Source: Vicinamibacteria bacterium
GTDB lineage: Bacteria > Acidobacteriota > Vicinamibacteria > Vicinamibacterales > 2-12-FULL-66-21
Length of the DNA: 8,392 nt
Direction of reading: 5' to 3'
Assembly (NCBI GenBank): GCA_025937075.1
Contig: JAICSD010000177.1
Span: forward strand, 1-8,392
Below, piece after piece: positions 1 through 5,255 of this stretch (positions within the stretch are counted from its first letter, which is position 1; every line of letters starts with the position of its first letter). The position numbers and the translations under genes were made by a program. The notes beneath the pieces were generated by a model, which saw only the letters and a list, made by a program, of their open reading frames with translations, did no database searches and was not told the DNA's origin.

Positions 1-245
1 CTCGTCGCATGCGGCGGCGGGGAAGGCAGGCCTGATTCCTCGGCGACGATGGGAATCGTGGCATCCCAGGCCGTGAGCGCCCCGACGATCACGCCCTCGG
101 CGGCGAGATCGGCGCTCGAGACCGGGCTGCCATCGGTCTTCTGTCGGTAGGCCGGCGTCGTGCCGTAGTGCCGCATGATTTCGCGGCCAGCCATTCGCGC
201 GATCTCGCACAGCCGTTGCAGCGCAGCATCGTCGATCGAAGTCAC
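1..245 (-). CDS. cysQ: 3'(2'),5'-bisphosphate nucleotidase CysQ, N-terminal part
   Basis: CysQ removes the 3'-phosphate of PAP (adenosine 3',5'-bisphosphate), the by-product left when PAPS donates sulfate, in the cytoplasm. Only the first 81 codons are in the window; the gene runs off the left edge. I translated this frame by hand. It shows an N-terminal helix with CEIARMAGREIMRHYG (about residues 13-28), the TDGSPVSSADLAAE segment (about 37-50) that matches the TD-SPVT-AD motif of the inositol-monophosphatase superfamily, and IVAEESG (about 66-72), whose EE supplies the first metal-binding acidic residue. The conserved DPLDGT metal site would lie outside the window. The start is GTG at 245, overlapping the cysC stop in a GTGA quartet (4 nt), which implies translational coupling. 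The N-terminus from that GTG aligns well with E. coli CysQ as I remember it, so the later in-frame ATG (about 194) is less likely. It is the third gene of a cysN-cysC-cysQ unit, which supports the identification. Confidence 0.87.
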   Translation of the reverse strand, partial: MTSIDDAALQRLCEIARMAGREIMRHYGTTPAYRQKTDGSPVSSADLAAEGVIVGALTAWDATIPIVAEESGLPSPPPHAT

Positions 246-808
246 CGGAAGGCCACCCGTGCCGCCGCACGCAAGCGTTCGCCGAATCCGAGGGTCGTCA
301 TCACGAGGTCCGCTGCCTCCTGCACGGAAGTGTCGCGCGTGTCGATTCGCAGCTCGGGACTCGTGGGCGGCTCGTACGGTTCGTCGAGGCCGGTGAAGTT
401 CGCGATCTCGCCGCGCCGGGCGCGTTGATAGAGTCCTTTCACATCGCGGCGTTCGCATTCGTCCAGGGGCGTCGAGACGTGGACTTCGACGAAGCGGTGG
501 CACAGCCCGCGTACGAATTCACGCGATTCGGCGTAAGGGGAGATGAGCGCGCAGACGACGAAGACGCCGTGATGTTCGAGTCGGCTCGCCAGGAATCCCA
601 CGCGTTTGACGTGAGCGTCGCGCTCCGGTTTCGAATAGCCGGTTTGCGGGAACACGCTGCGTATCGAATCGCCGTCCAGGTACTCGACGTCGGCTCCCGC
701 GGCGAGCAGGCGATCGCATACCGTCCGAGCGATGGTCGACTTGCCTGCACCCGAGAGGCCGGTGAACCACACCACGACGGGATCGAGCCGCGCGCCGATG
801 CCTACCAT
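242..808 (-). CDS. cysC: Adenylyl-sulfate (APS) kinase CysC
   Basis: CysC phosphorylates the 3'-OH of APS with ATP to give PAPS, the activated sulfate used by sulfotransferases and PAPS reductase. With the ATG at 808 it has 188 residues, normal for a single-domain CysC. It has an intact P-loop GLSGAGKST (residues 17-25), LDGDSIR (44-50, normally DGDNVR), [10 protein letters not shown] (87-96), [20 protein letters not shown] (121-140), and the conserved DEPYEPP-PEL stretch after it. All are hallmarks of active APS kinases. The reading frame stays open to a TTG at 829, but the ATG at 808 is preferred: it overlaps the cysN stop by only 7 nt (ATGGTAG) and leaves a family-like N-terminus. A GGAG lies upstream of it, though somewhat far away (about 13 nt). 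The last codons overlap the cysQ GTG start by 4 nt. An active stand-alone CysC is notable because the preceding CysN already carries a CysC-like domain, which is degenerate. Confidence 0.93.
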   Translation of the reverse strand: MVGIGARLDPVVVWFTGLSGAGKSTIARTVCDRLLAAGADVEYLDGDSIRSVFPQTGYSKPERDAHVKRVGFLASRLEHHGVFVVCALISPYAESREFVRGLCHRFVEVHVSTPLDECERRDVKGLYQRARRGEIANFTGLDEPYEPPTSPELRIDTRDTSVQEAADLVMTTLGFGERLRAAARVAFR

Positions 809-2646
809 GGCCGGAAAATCGCTCCGCAATCGTGCAACAGCGACTTCAAGCGAGCCGTGCCGTCTGTCTGCGCCTCAGCCTCGGTGAGCGCCAAGTCGCA
901 GGCGAGGTCGGTGGTGATCCGATCGCCGAGCCAGACGGTCAGGACGCGATCGGATCCGCCGGACGTGCGAATCACGTCGATATCCTCCTGTGTGAGTGCC
1001 ACCGCCGTCGCGATCACGATCAATCCGGCGTCGAGCAGGATGTTCGCGACTTCGCCGAGCCGGCGCAGATGCTCGAGCCGATTCACGTCCGTTCGCTCGA
1101 TATCCGCGTCGACGCCGTAAAGAACGTTGCCGATGCCGAGGAAGTAGACGTACCGGCCGTCGTCGAAGAGGCGCGCCTCGAGGTCGCGGGCGAGCTCCTT
1201 GCGCTCGGCGTCCTTGTCGCCGGTGATCACCAGCAGCGCCGGCTTCTGGCTGTATCGCTCCATCCGCCGTTCCGCGGCTACGCCGCCCGCCGCCCACTTG
1301 TAGTTGCGGTCCAGTACCTTCTCGCGCACCCACGCGTGCTTGTCGGCAAGCGCCTGCCGAACGATGCCGCCGCCGCAAATCTCGAAATTGTCGACGACCA
1401 CGAAGCGTCCCGTGGACGGACACTGGTCTGCCGTGTCGAACGCGAGCGGCCTGCCGAGGAGAAGCGTGCACTCGGCCACTTCGTAGCGCTCCACCTGCGT
1501 CCGTCCGTCACCGGCGGACAGGTCCGATGCATCGATCACGCGGTGAATCTGTTCGAGCCGAAACGGCGTGCGGCCCGCGCCGAGCTTGAGGAGATACTCT
1601 TTCCGGGGGACGAGCGGGCTCTTGCCGAGCCAGAACAGGCTCACCTTCATGCGCGTGCTGACGTGAGGCTTCGTCTGCCCGGTCTTGGCCGCGAGCTCGC
1701 CGCGTCCGATGTAGACCTGTTCGCTCAGCGTGAAGCCCGTCGCTTCCTCGGCCGCCGCCTCGCTGCGCGATGGACGATTGAATGCTTCGATGCTCCTGAC
1801 TCGCGTCTTCTTTCCGGACGGATAGAAGACGACCTCGTCGCCCGCTGAAATGCGGCCGCTGTCCACGGTTCCGGCGACGATGCGCCGGTCGTCGCCGTGT
1901 TCGGTGAACTTGTAGATGCCCTGGATGGGCATCCGGAACGGCCCCGCCGTCAACGGGGGCCGGTTCTCGAACGCGTCGAGCGCATCGAGGACGGTTGGTC
2001 CCTCGTACCACGAAAGATTCGGCGCCGGCGCGACCAGATTGTCGCCGTGAAAGCCGCTGACGGGAATGAACCACGTTGGCGTGACCCCGATACGATCCAG
2101 GAACTCGCCGAACTCGGAGACGATATGGTCGAACACGTCGCGGCGGTACCCGACCAGATCCATCTTGTTCACGAGCACCGCAATCTGCCGAATGCCGATC
2201 ATCGCCAGCATGAATCCATGCCGCCGCGAGTTTTCCTGGATGCCTTCGTGCGCATCGATCACCAGCAGAGCCGCTTCCGCGCGCGACGCGCCGGTGATCA
2301 TGTTCTTGAGGAACTCGATGTGGCCCGGAGCGTCGAGGATGATGTAGTGGCGTCGCGCGGTCTTGAAGAAGACCCGCGCCGAGTCGATGGTGATCCCCTG
2401 GACCTGCTCGTCTTTCAGCGCGTCGAGCAGAAACGCGTACTCGAATGGTTTGGCGTTCCGTTCACATGTCGTCCGCACCGCTTCGAGCTTGCCCTGCGGC
2501 AACGAGCCCGTGTCGGCCAGCAGACGCCCGATGACGGTGCTCTTCCCGTGATCGACATGGCCGGTGACGACGATGTGCATGCGCTCGGCCCGCGCCGCGC
2601 GCACGGCGTCCTCGGGATGAACTCGAGGATTCGCGGTTATCGTCAT
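802..2646 (-). CDS. cysN: Sulfate adenylyltransferase subunit 1 (CysN GTPase) fused to a degenerate APS-kinase-like domain
   Basis: CysN is the GTPase subunit that, with CysD, drives ATP + sulfate to APS + PPi. The 614-residue protein starts with an EF-Tu/CysN-type G domain: G1 GHVDHGKST (29-37), GITID (84-88), G3 DAPGH (105-109), G4 NKMD (160-163) and a VSGFHGDN segment near G5 (196-203). The [14 protein letters not shown] stretch (211-224) is typical of CysN, and two beta-barrel domains follow (about 235-430, ending [19 protein letters not shown]). From about residue 468 the protein resembles an APS kinase ([37 protein letters not shown]), but the P-loop is replaced by GDKDAERKE and the DGDNVR motif by GIGNVL. 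It is therefore longer than E. coli CysN (about 475 aa) and similar to CysNC/NodQ fusions, with the kinase half apparently dead. The start is the ATG at 2646 because a GGAG sits 6 nt upstream. An 88-codon upstream extension of the open frame (to 2910) looks non-coding. No cysD is adjacent upstream. Confidence 0.93.
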   Translation of the reverse strand: MTITANPRVHPEDAVRAARAERMHIVVTGHVDHGKSTVIGRLLADTGSLPQGKLEAVRTTCERNAKPFEYAFLLDALKDEQVQGITIDSARVFFKTARRHYIILDAPGHIEFLKNMITGASRAEAALLVIDAHEGIQENSRRHGFMLAMIGIRQIAVLVNKMDLVGYRRDVFDHIVSEFGEFLDRIGVTPTWFIPVSGFHGDNLVAPAPNLSWYEGPTVLDALDAFENRPPLTAGPFRMPIQGIYKFTEHGDDRRIVAGTVDSGRISAGDEVVFYPSGKKTRVRSIEAFNRPSRSEAAAEEATGFTLSEQVYIGRGELAAKTGQTKPHVSTRMKVSLFWLGKSPLVPRKEYLLKLGAGRTPFRLEQIHRVIDASDLSAGDGRTQVERYEVAECTLLLGRPLAFDTADQCPSTGRFVVVDNFEICGGGIVRQALADKHAWVREKVLDRNYKWAAGGVAAERRMERYSQKPALLVITGDKDAERKELARDLEARLFDDGRYVYFLGIGNVLYGVDADIERTDVNRLEHLRRLGEVANILLDAGLIVIATAVALTQEDIDVIRTSGGSDRVLTVWLGDRITTDLACDLALTEAEAQTDGTARLKSLLHDCGAIFRPW

Positions 2647-2652
2647 TGATCT

Positions 2653-2656
2653 CTCC
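2653..2656 (-). promoter_or_regulatory. Shine-Dalgarno site of cysN
   Basis: On the minus strand the sequence reads GTGGAGAGATCA followed by ATG, giving a GGAG core 6 nt before the start codon. This fixes the cysN start at 2646 and argues against the longer open frame that reaches 2910. Confidence 0.75.
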
Positions 2657-2713
2657 ACCCCACACATCAGCGCGATGAGTCGCGCGGCGAACCGGCGTCC
2701 TGCTGCCGGTGAG

Positions 2714-2745
2714 TTCACACTCGACCGGGGCAACTCGGTGTGCAA
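2714..2745. repeat. Imperfect inverted repeat upstream of cysN
   Basis: TTCACAC(T)CGA at 2714-2724 can pair with TCGGTGTG(C)AA at 2735-2745. That gives about 10 base pairs interrupted by a single-base bulge on each arm, closing a loop of about 10 nt (CCGGGGCAAC). It lies 70-100 nt upstream of the cysN start, so it could be an operator or a hairpin in the cysN leader if transcription begins further upstream. I do not recognise it as a known riboswitch or regulator site. Confidence 0.35.
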
Positions 2746-2902
2746 ACCGTGGTCCTGACTACGGATGAGATAGCGACGTCCAGCGGGTGGCCGACGTGTG
2801 GCCGGGTCGACCATTTCTCTATCGCAGAGGCAACACAATGTAGCTCGACTTACCGTGCTGCGTGGTGCGCTCGATGCTGGGTATCGGTATTTGGAAGAGT
2901 CA

Positions 2903-2940
2903 GTTCGCAAGCCGGAAGAGCCGGCTCATACAGTGCGAAC
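2903..2940. repeat. Nested inverted repeat (two-part stem with one-sided bulge)
   Basis: The outer arms GTTCGCA (2903-2909) and TGCGAAC (2934-2940) are perfect reverse complements. Directly inside, AGCCGG (2910-2915) pairs with CCGGCT (2921-2926) around an AAGAG loop. The 5' arm is therefore continuous over 13 nt, while the 3' arm is interrupted by a 7-nt bulge, CATACAG (2927-2933). There is no T-tract on either side, so a rho-independent terminator is unlikely. It sits mid-way in the divergent intergenic region, about 195 nt from the permease and 260 nt from cysN. A regulator binding site or a structured leader RNA are both possible. Confidence 0.5.
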
Positions 2941-3117
2941 GCGCCGCCACGGTAAGTCTCAGCCATACTTTGTAGCCGTTGCGACTGACAAGCGGTCGGC
3001 TGGGCCACACCCGCCGGTTTCGCCGTCCGGCAGCGATCGCCTGACAGACCGCGAACCGGCTGCAGCGGGGGTTCCAGCGATGGCGGGACGTGCGCGGGGA
3101 CACCGGCCGATTCGGGT

Positions 3118-3123
3118 TATAAC
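3118..3123 (+). promoter_or_regulatory. Possible -10 element for the sugar ABC operon
   Basis: TATAAC matches the sigma-70 -10 consensus at five of six positions in an otherwise GC-rich stretch. Transcription would start near 3130, only about 5 nt before the GTG at 3135, giving an almost leaderless mRNA. This agrees with the lack of a Shine-Dalgarno sequence before the GTG. No good -35 box is visible at the expected spacing, so the call is weak. Confidence 0.25.
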
Positions 3124-3134
3124 ATCCGCGACTC

Positions 3135-4085
3135 GTGAGAAAGGAATTCGCGACCTTTGCGTTGCTGGTGGTGTTGTGCGCGATCGTGACGGCGCTCAAT
3201 CCGCGCTTCATGTCGCCGGCCAACCTGCAGAACACGGCGCGGCTGATCGGGGCGTTCGGCATCTTCAGCCTGGGCCTGGGGCTGGTCATCATCAGCGGCG
3301 GGATCGACCTGTCCGTCGGTTCGGCGTTCGCGCTGCTCGGCGTGCTGCTGTCGATGATGTTGACCGAATGGCATCTGCCGTGGCCAGCGGCCGTCGTGTT
3401 CATCATCGCCCTTGGCGCGCTGGTCGGAGTATTCCACGGTCTCCTCATCACGCGCCTGGGGCTGCAGCCCTTCATCGTCACGCTCTGCGGCCTGCTCCTG
3501 TATCGCGGGCTCGCGCGGTTCATTGCCAATGACGAGACGAAAGGGTTCGGGGATGCCGCCGGCTTCCAGGTGCTGCAACGGGTAGCGACCGGCAGCATCT
3601 TCGACATACCGACGCCGTTCGTCGCGCTCCTCCTCGTGAGCGTGGCGATGTGGGTCGTGCTCCACCGATCGATATACGGTCGCCACTTGTACGCGACCGG
3701 CCGAAACGAAGTCGCGGCGCAGTACTCGGGTATCAACGCCCACCGCGTCACCGTGATCGCATACGTGATCCTCGGCGTCCTGACCGGCCTGTCGGCGATC
3801 GTGTTCGCCTTCTACACGAACTCGATTTCCCCCTCGTCGCATGGCAGCTTCTTCGAGCTGTACGGGATCGCGGCCGCCGTGCTGGGCGGCTGCAGCCTGC
3901 GCGGCGGCGAGGGCTCGATCGTCGGGATTCTGCTCGGGACCACCCTGCTCCAGGTGCTGCAGAATCTCGTCAACCTGCTCGGCATTCCGAGCTCGCTGAA
4001 CTTCGCCGTCATGGGCGGCGTGATCCTCGTCGGCGTGATCGGCGATCAGGTTCTGCAGCGCCGCGCGGTGCGCGTCGCTGCCTAA
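3135..4085 (+). CDS. Sugar ABC transporter permease, ribose/galactose (RbsC/MglC) family
   Basis: This is the inner-membrane channel subunit of a CUT2-type sugar importer. The 316-residue protein is hydrophobic throughout, with roughly 8-10 transmembrane segments (for example 6-22, 38-55, 84-103, 110-128, 160-177, 205-226, 243-252, 290-304). It has the family hallmarks GGIDLSVGS (55-63), the cytoplasmic RHLYATGRNEVAAQYSGIN loop (183-201) that contacts the ATPase, and ELYGIAAAVLGGCSLRGGEG (241-260). Length is normal for BPD_transp_2 proteins. The start is GTG at 3135: an in-frame TAA at 3120-3122 excludes anything longer, and the next in-frame ATG (residue 26) would remove the first membrane helix. 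No Shine-Dalgarno sequence precedes the GTG. It is the first gene of the permease / binding-protein / ATPase set. The substrate cannot be told from the permease. Confidence 0.93.
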   Translation: MRKEFATFALLVVLCAIVTALNPRFMSPANLQNTARLIGAFGIFSLGLGLVIISGGIDLSVGSAFALLGVLLSMMLTEWHLPWPAAVVFIIALGALVGVFHGLLITRLGLQPFIVTLCGLLLYRGLARFIANDETKGFGDAAGFQVLQRVATGSIFDIPTPFVALLLVSVAMWVVLHRSIYGRHLYATGRNEVAAQYSGINAHRVTVIAYVILGVLTGLSAIVFAFYTNSISPSSHGSFFELYGIAAAVLGGCSLRGGEGSIVGILLGTTLLQVLQNLVNLLGIPSSLNFAVMGGVILVGVIGDQVLQRRAVRVAA

Positions 4086-4091
4086 CGCGAC

Positions 4092-4166
4092 AGTGCACGC
4101 GAACGAGCGCCAGCGGGAGAGTGTGTAGGAGGCCAGGCGGGGCGAAGCCCCCGGATGAAGAAGAAG
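4092..4166 (+). repeat. Hairpin-bearing interspersed repeat, copy 1
   Basis: The copy begins around ACGCGAACGAGCGC and ends in GATGAAGAAGAAG. Its core is a perfect hairpin GGGGC-GAA-GCCCC (4139-4151) followed by GGATGAAG. It shares order and sequence with copy 2: GCGAACG, GCGC, GAGAG, GTGTAGGAGG / GTGCAGGGGG, GGCGGG, GCGAA, GCCCCC, GATGAAG. Direct repetition with a conserved hairpin suggests an extragenic repeat family of the REP/BIME kind, though no transposase is present. Confidence 0.6.
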
Positions 4167-4184
4167 CGAGGGAGCGTAGGGACC

Positions 4185-4275
4185 GAGCCACGCGAACGGA
4201 GCGCGGCGGCGGAGCGGCGCGCGAGAGAGCGTGCAGGGGGTCCGGCGGGCGAAAGCCCCCCGATGAAGTTGAGGA
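4185..4275 (+). repeat. Hairpin-bearing interspersed repeat, copy 2
   Basis: This copy aligns with copy 1 but is longer by roughly 15 nt in the GCGGCGGCGGAGCGG region. Its hairpin is GGGC-GAAA-GCCC (4247-4258), a GNRA-type tetraloop instead of the GAA loop of copy 1, so the stem-loop is kept while its sequence has changed. Its 3' end, GATGAAGTTGAGGAG, runs into the Shine-Dalgarno sequence of the binding-protein gene. The repeat has therefore been incorporated into the translation start region of that gene. Confidence 0.6.
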
Positions 4276-4276
4276 G
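4272..4276 (+). promoter_or_regulatory. Shine-Dalgarno site of the binding-protein gene
   Basis: AGGAG lies 6 nt before the ATG at 4283. It decides the start over the long open frame that continues upstream through the repeat, and it sits at the 3' edge of repeat copy 2, just downstream of a GAAA-loop hairpin that could influence access of the ribosome. Confidence 0.75.
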
Positions 4277-4282
4277 AATCGA

Positions 4283-5233
4283 ATGGCGTTGAACAAACCG
4301 GCGACGTTGATCTGCGCGGCGATGCTCGCCCTGACCGGCTGCGGACGTGAACGATCGGGCACGCACAGGCTGGCCTTCATCACCAACAACGCGGCCGACT
4401 TCTGGACGATCGCGCGGCGGGGCACGGAGAAGGCCGACGCCGAATTGACCGATGTCACGGTCGAGTTCCGCCTCGGTGACGGCACCGCGGCCGCGCAGAA
4501 GCGCATCGTGGACGATCTTCTGGCGAAGGGCGTGGACGGCATCGCGATCAGCCCGGTCGATCCGGCCAACCAGACGGCGATGCTGAACGACGCGGCCAGA
4601 CAGGCCCTGGTGTTCACGCACGACAGCGACGCGCCAGACAGCAAGCGGGAGTGCTACGTTGGTACGGACAACGTGGCTGCGGGGCGGCAAGCCGGCGCGC
4701 TCATCCGGGAAGCGCTGCCGCAGGGCGGCCAGATCGCGTTGTTCGTGGGAAAGCTGGACGCGCGCAACGCGCAAGAGCGGCTCCAGGGCATCAAGGAGGC
4801 CATCGCCGCCTCGACGATCGAGATCCTCGACGTCCGCACCGACGACACCGACCAGGTCCGCGCCAAAGCCAACGTCTCGGAGATGCTCGTTGGACACCCC
4901 GATGTGGCTGCGCTCGTCGGATTGTGGAGCTACAACGGCCCGGCGATTCTCAACGCCGTGCGCGACGCGGGCAAGATCGGGCAGGTGAAGATCATCGCGT
5001 TCGACGAAGATGACGAAACGCTCACGGGCGTCAAGTCCGGCGCCATCGTCGGCACCGTGGTGCAGCAGCCATACGAGTTCGGCTATCAAGCCATCACGCT
5101 GCTGGCGAAAGCGCTGAAGGGCGATCGATCGGGCATCCCGCCCAACCATCAGCTATTCATTCCCACGATGGTGATTCGGCAGAGCAACGTGGACGACTTC
5201 AGGACGAAGCTCGCGCAACTCCGCGGCCGCTGA
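4283..5233 (+). CDS. Sugar ABC transporter substrate-binding lipoprotein (RbsB-like, Peripla_BP_4 family)
   Basis: This is the extracytoplasmic sugar-capturing subunit of the importer. The 316-residue precursor has a short basic N-terminus, a hydrophobic stretch, and a lipobox LTGC (17-20), so it is predicted to be a lipoprotein anchored at Cys20 rather than a free periplasmic protein. The mature part has a type-I periplasmic binding-protein fold: RLAFITNNAADFWTIARRG (29-47, with aromatic residues F40 and W41 that usually stack on sugars), GIAISPVDP (86-94), FTHDSDAP (111-118) followed by YVGTDNVAAGRQAG (125-138), ALVGLWSYNGPAIL (210-223), KIIAFDED (236-243) and GTVVQQPYEFGY (257-268). These are the positions where ribose/galactose-type proteins place ligand-binding Asp, Asn and Gln residues. 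The ATG at 4283 has AGGAG 6 nt upstream. It ends 22 nt before the ATPase. Substrate is unassigned; ribose, galactose, arabinose or xylose are all possible. Confidence 0.92.
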   Translation: MALNKPATLICAAMLALTGCGRERSGTHRLAFITNNAADFWTIARRGTEKADAELTDVTVEFRLGDGTAAAQKRIVDDLLAKGVDGIAISPVDPANQTAMLNDAARQALVFTHDSDAPDSKRECYVGTDNVAAGRQAGALIREALPQGGQIALFVGKLDARNAQERLQGIKEAIAASTIEILDVRTDDTDQVRAKANVSEMLVGHPDVAALVGLWSYNGPAILNAVRDAGKIGQVKIIAFDEDDETLTGVKSGAIVGTVVQQPYEFGYQAITLLAKALKGDRSGIPPNHQLFIPTMVIRQSNVDDFRTKLAQLRGR

Positions 5234-5255
5234 CGCCCTCGGCAGCCGCGGCATC

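Larger units (their letters stand above)
2647..3134. other. Divergent intergenic region between cysN and the sugar ABC permease
   Basis: About 490 nt separate the cysN start (minus strand) from the permease start (plus strand). No frame here translates into anything resembling a known protein, and I see no tRNA T-loop signature. Base composition looks less GC-rich than the flanking genes, as expected for regulatory DNA. It should hold the promoters of both divergent units. Two dyad symmetries stand out (2714-2745 and 2903-2940), listed separately. I could not identify a convincing sigma-70 promoter pair for cysN. For the permease there is a TATAAC hexamer at 3118-3123. Confidence 0.6.
4086..4282 (+). 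other. Gene-free spacer carrying two repeat copies
   Basis: About 197 nt separate the permease stop from the binding-protein start, unusual inside a transporter operon whose other junction is 22 nt. The stretch is purine-rich on the plus strand and is almost entirely occupied by two diverged copies of one repeat (listed separately). Frames crossing it are open on both strands because of its composition, but their translations are low-complexity and not protein-like. Confidence 0.7.

Noticed and set aside
809..829. TTG start of cysC at 829
   Set aside because: It would lengthen the overlap with cysN to 28 nt, and the added residues are not conserved. The ATG at 808 gives the usual N-terminus.
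832..2649. Open frames antisense to cysN (832-1848 and 1897-2649)
   Set aside because: They are mirror frames of a strongly conserved gene, with no motifs or ribosome-binding sites of their own.
2740..2757. Possible sigma-54 site on the minus strand (GG-N10-GC with TTTGCA) upstream of cysN
   Set aside because: The spacing fits, but several consensus bases are missing. Such GG-N10-GC matches are frequent by chance in GC-rich DNA, and no activator site is evident.
2647..2910. N-terminal extension of cysN to a start at 2910
   Set aside because: The extra 88 residues are low-complexity and not CysN-like. The ATG at 2646 has a well-placed GGAG, and the extension would swallow the divergent control region.
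2903..2940. Interpretation of the nested dyad as an integron attC site
   Set aside because: The outer arms read GTT...AAC rather than the RYYYAAC...GTTRRRY order of attC, and no integrase or gene cassette is present.
2798..3532. Plus-strand frame spanning the intergenic region and the permease start
   Set aside because: It overlaps most of the permease N-terminal half out of frame. Composition is Arg/Pro-rich and there is no initiation signal.
3650..4282. Long plus-strand frame preceding and in phase with the binding protein
   Set aside because: It overlaps the permease in another frame and then the repeats. Its translation is Arg/Pro-rich noise, while the real protein begins with a lipoprotein signal at 4283.
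4082..5149. Long open frame antisense to the binding-protein gene
   Set aside because: It is a shadow created by GC-rich codon bias. Its translation has no recognisable domains, and the sense strand encodes a clear binding protein.
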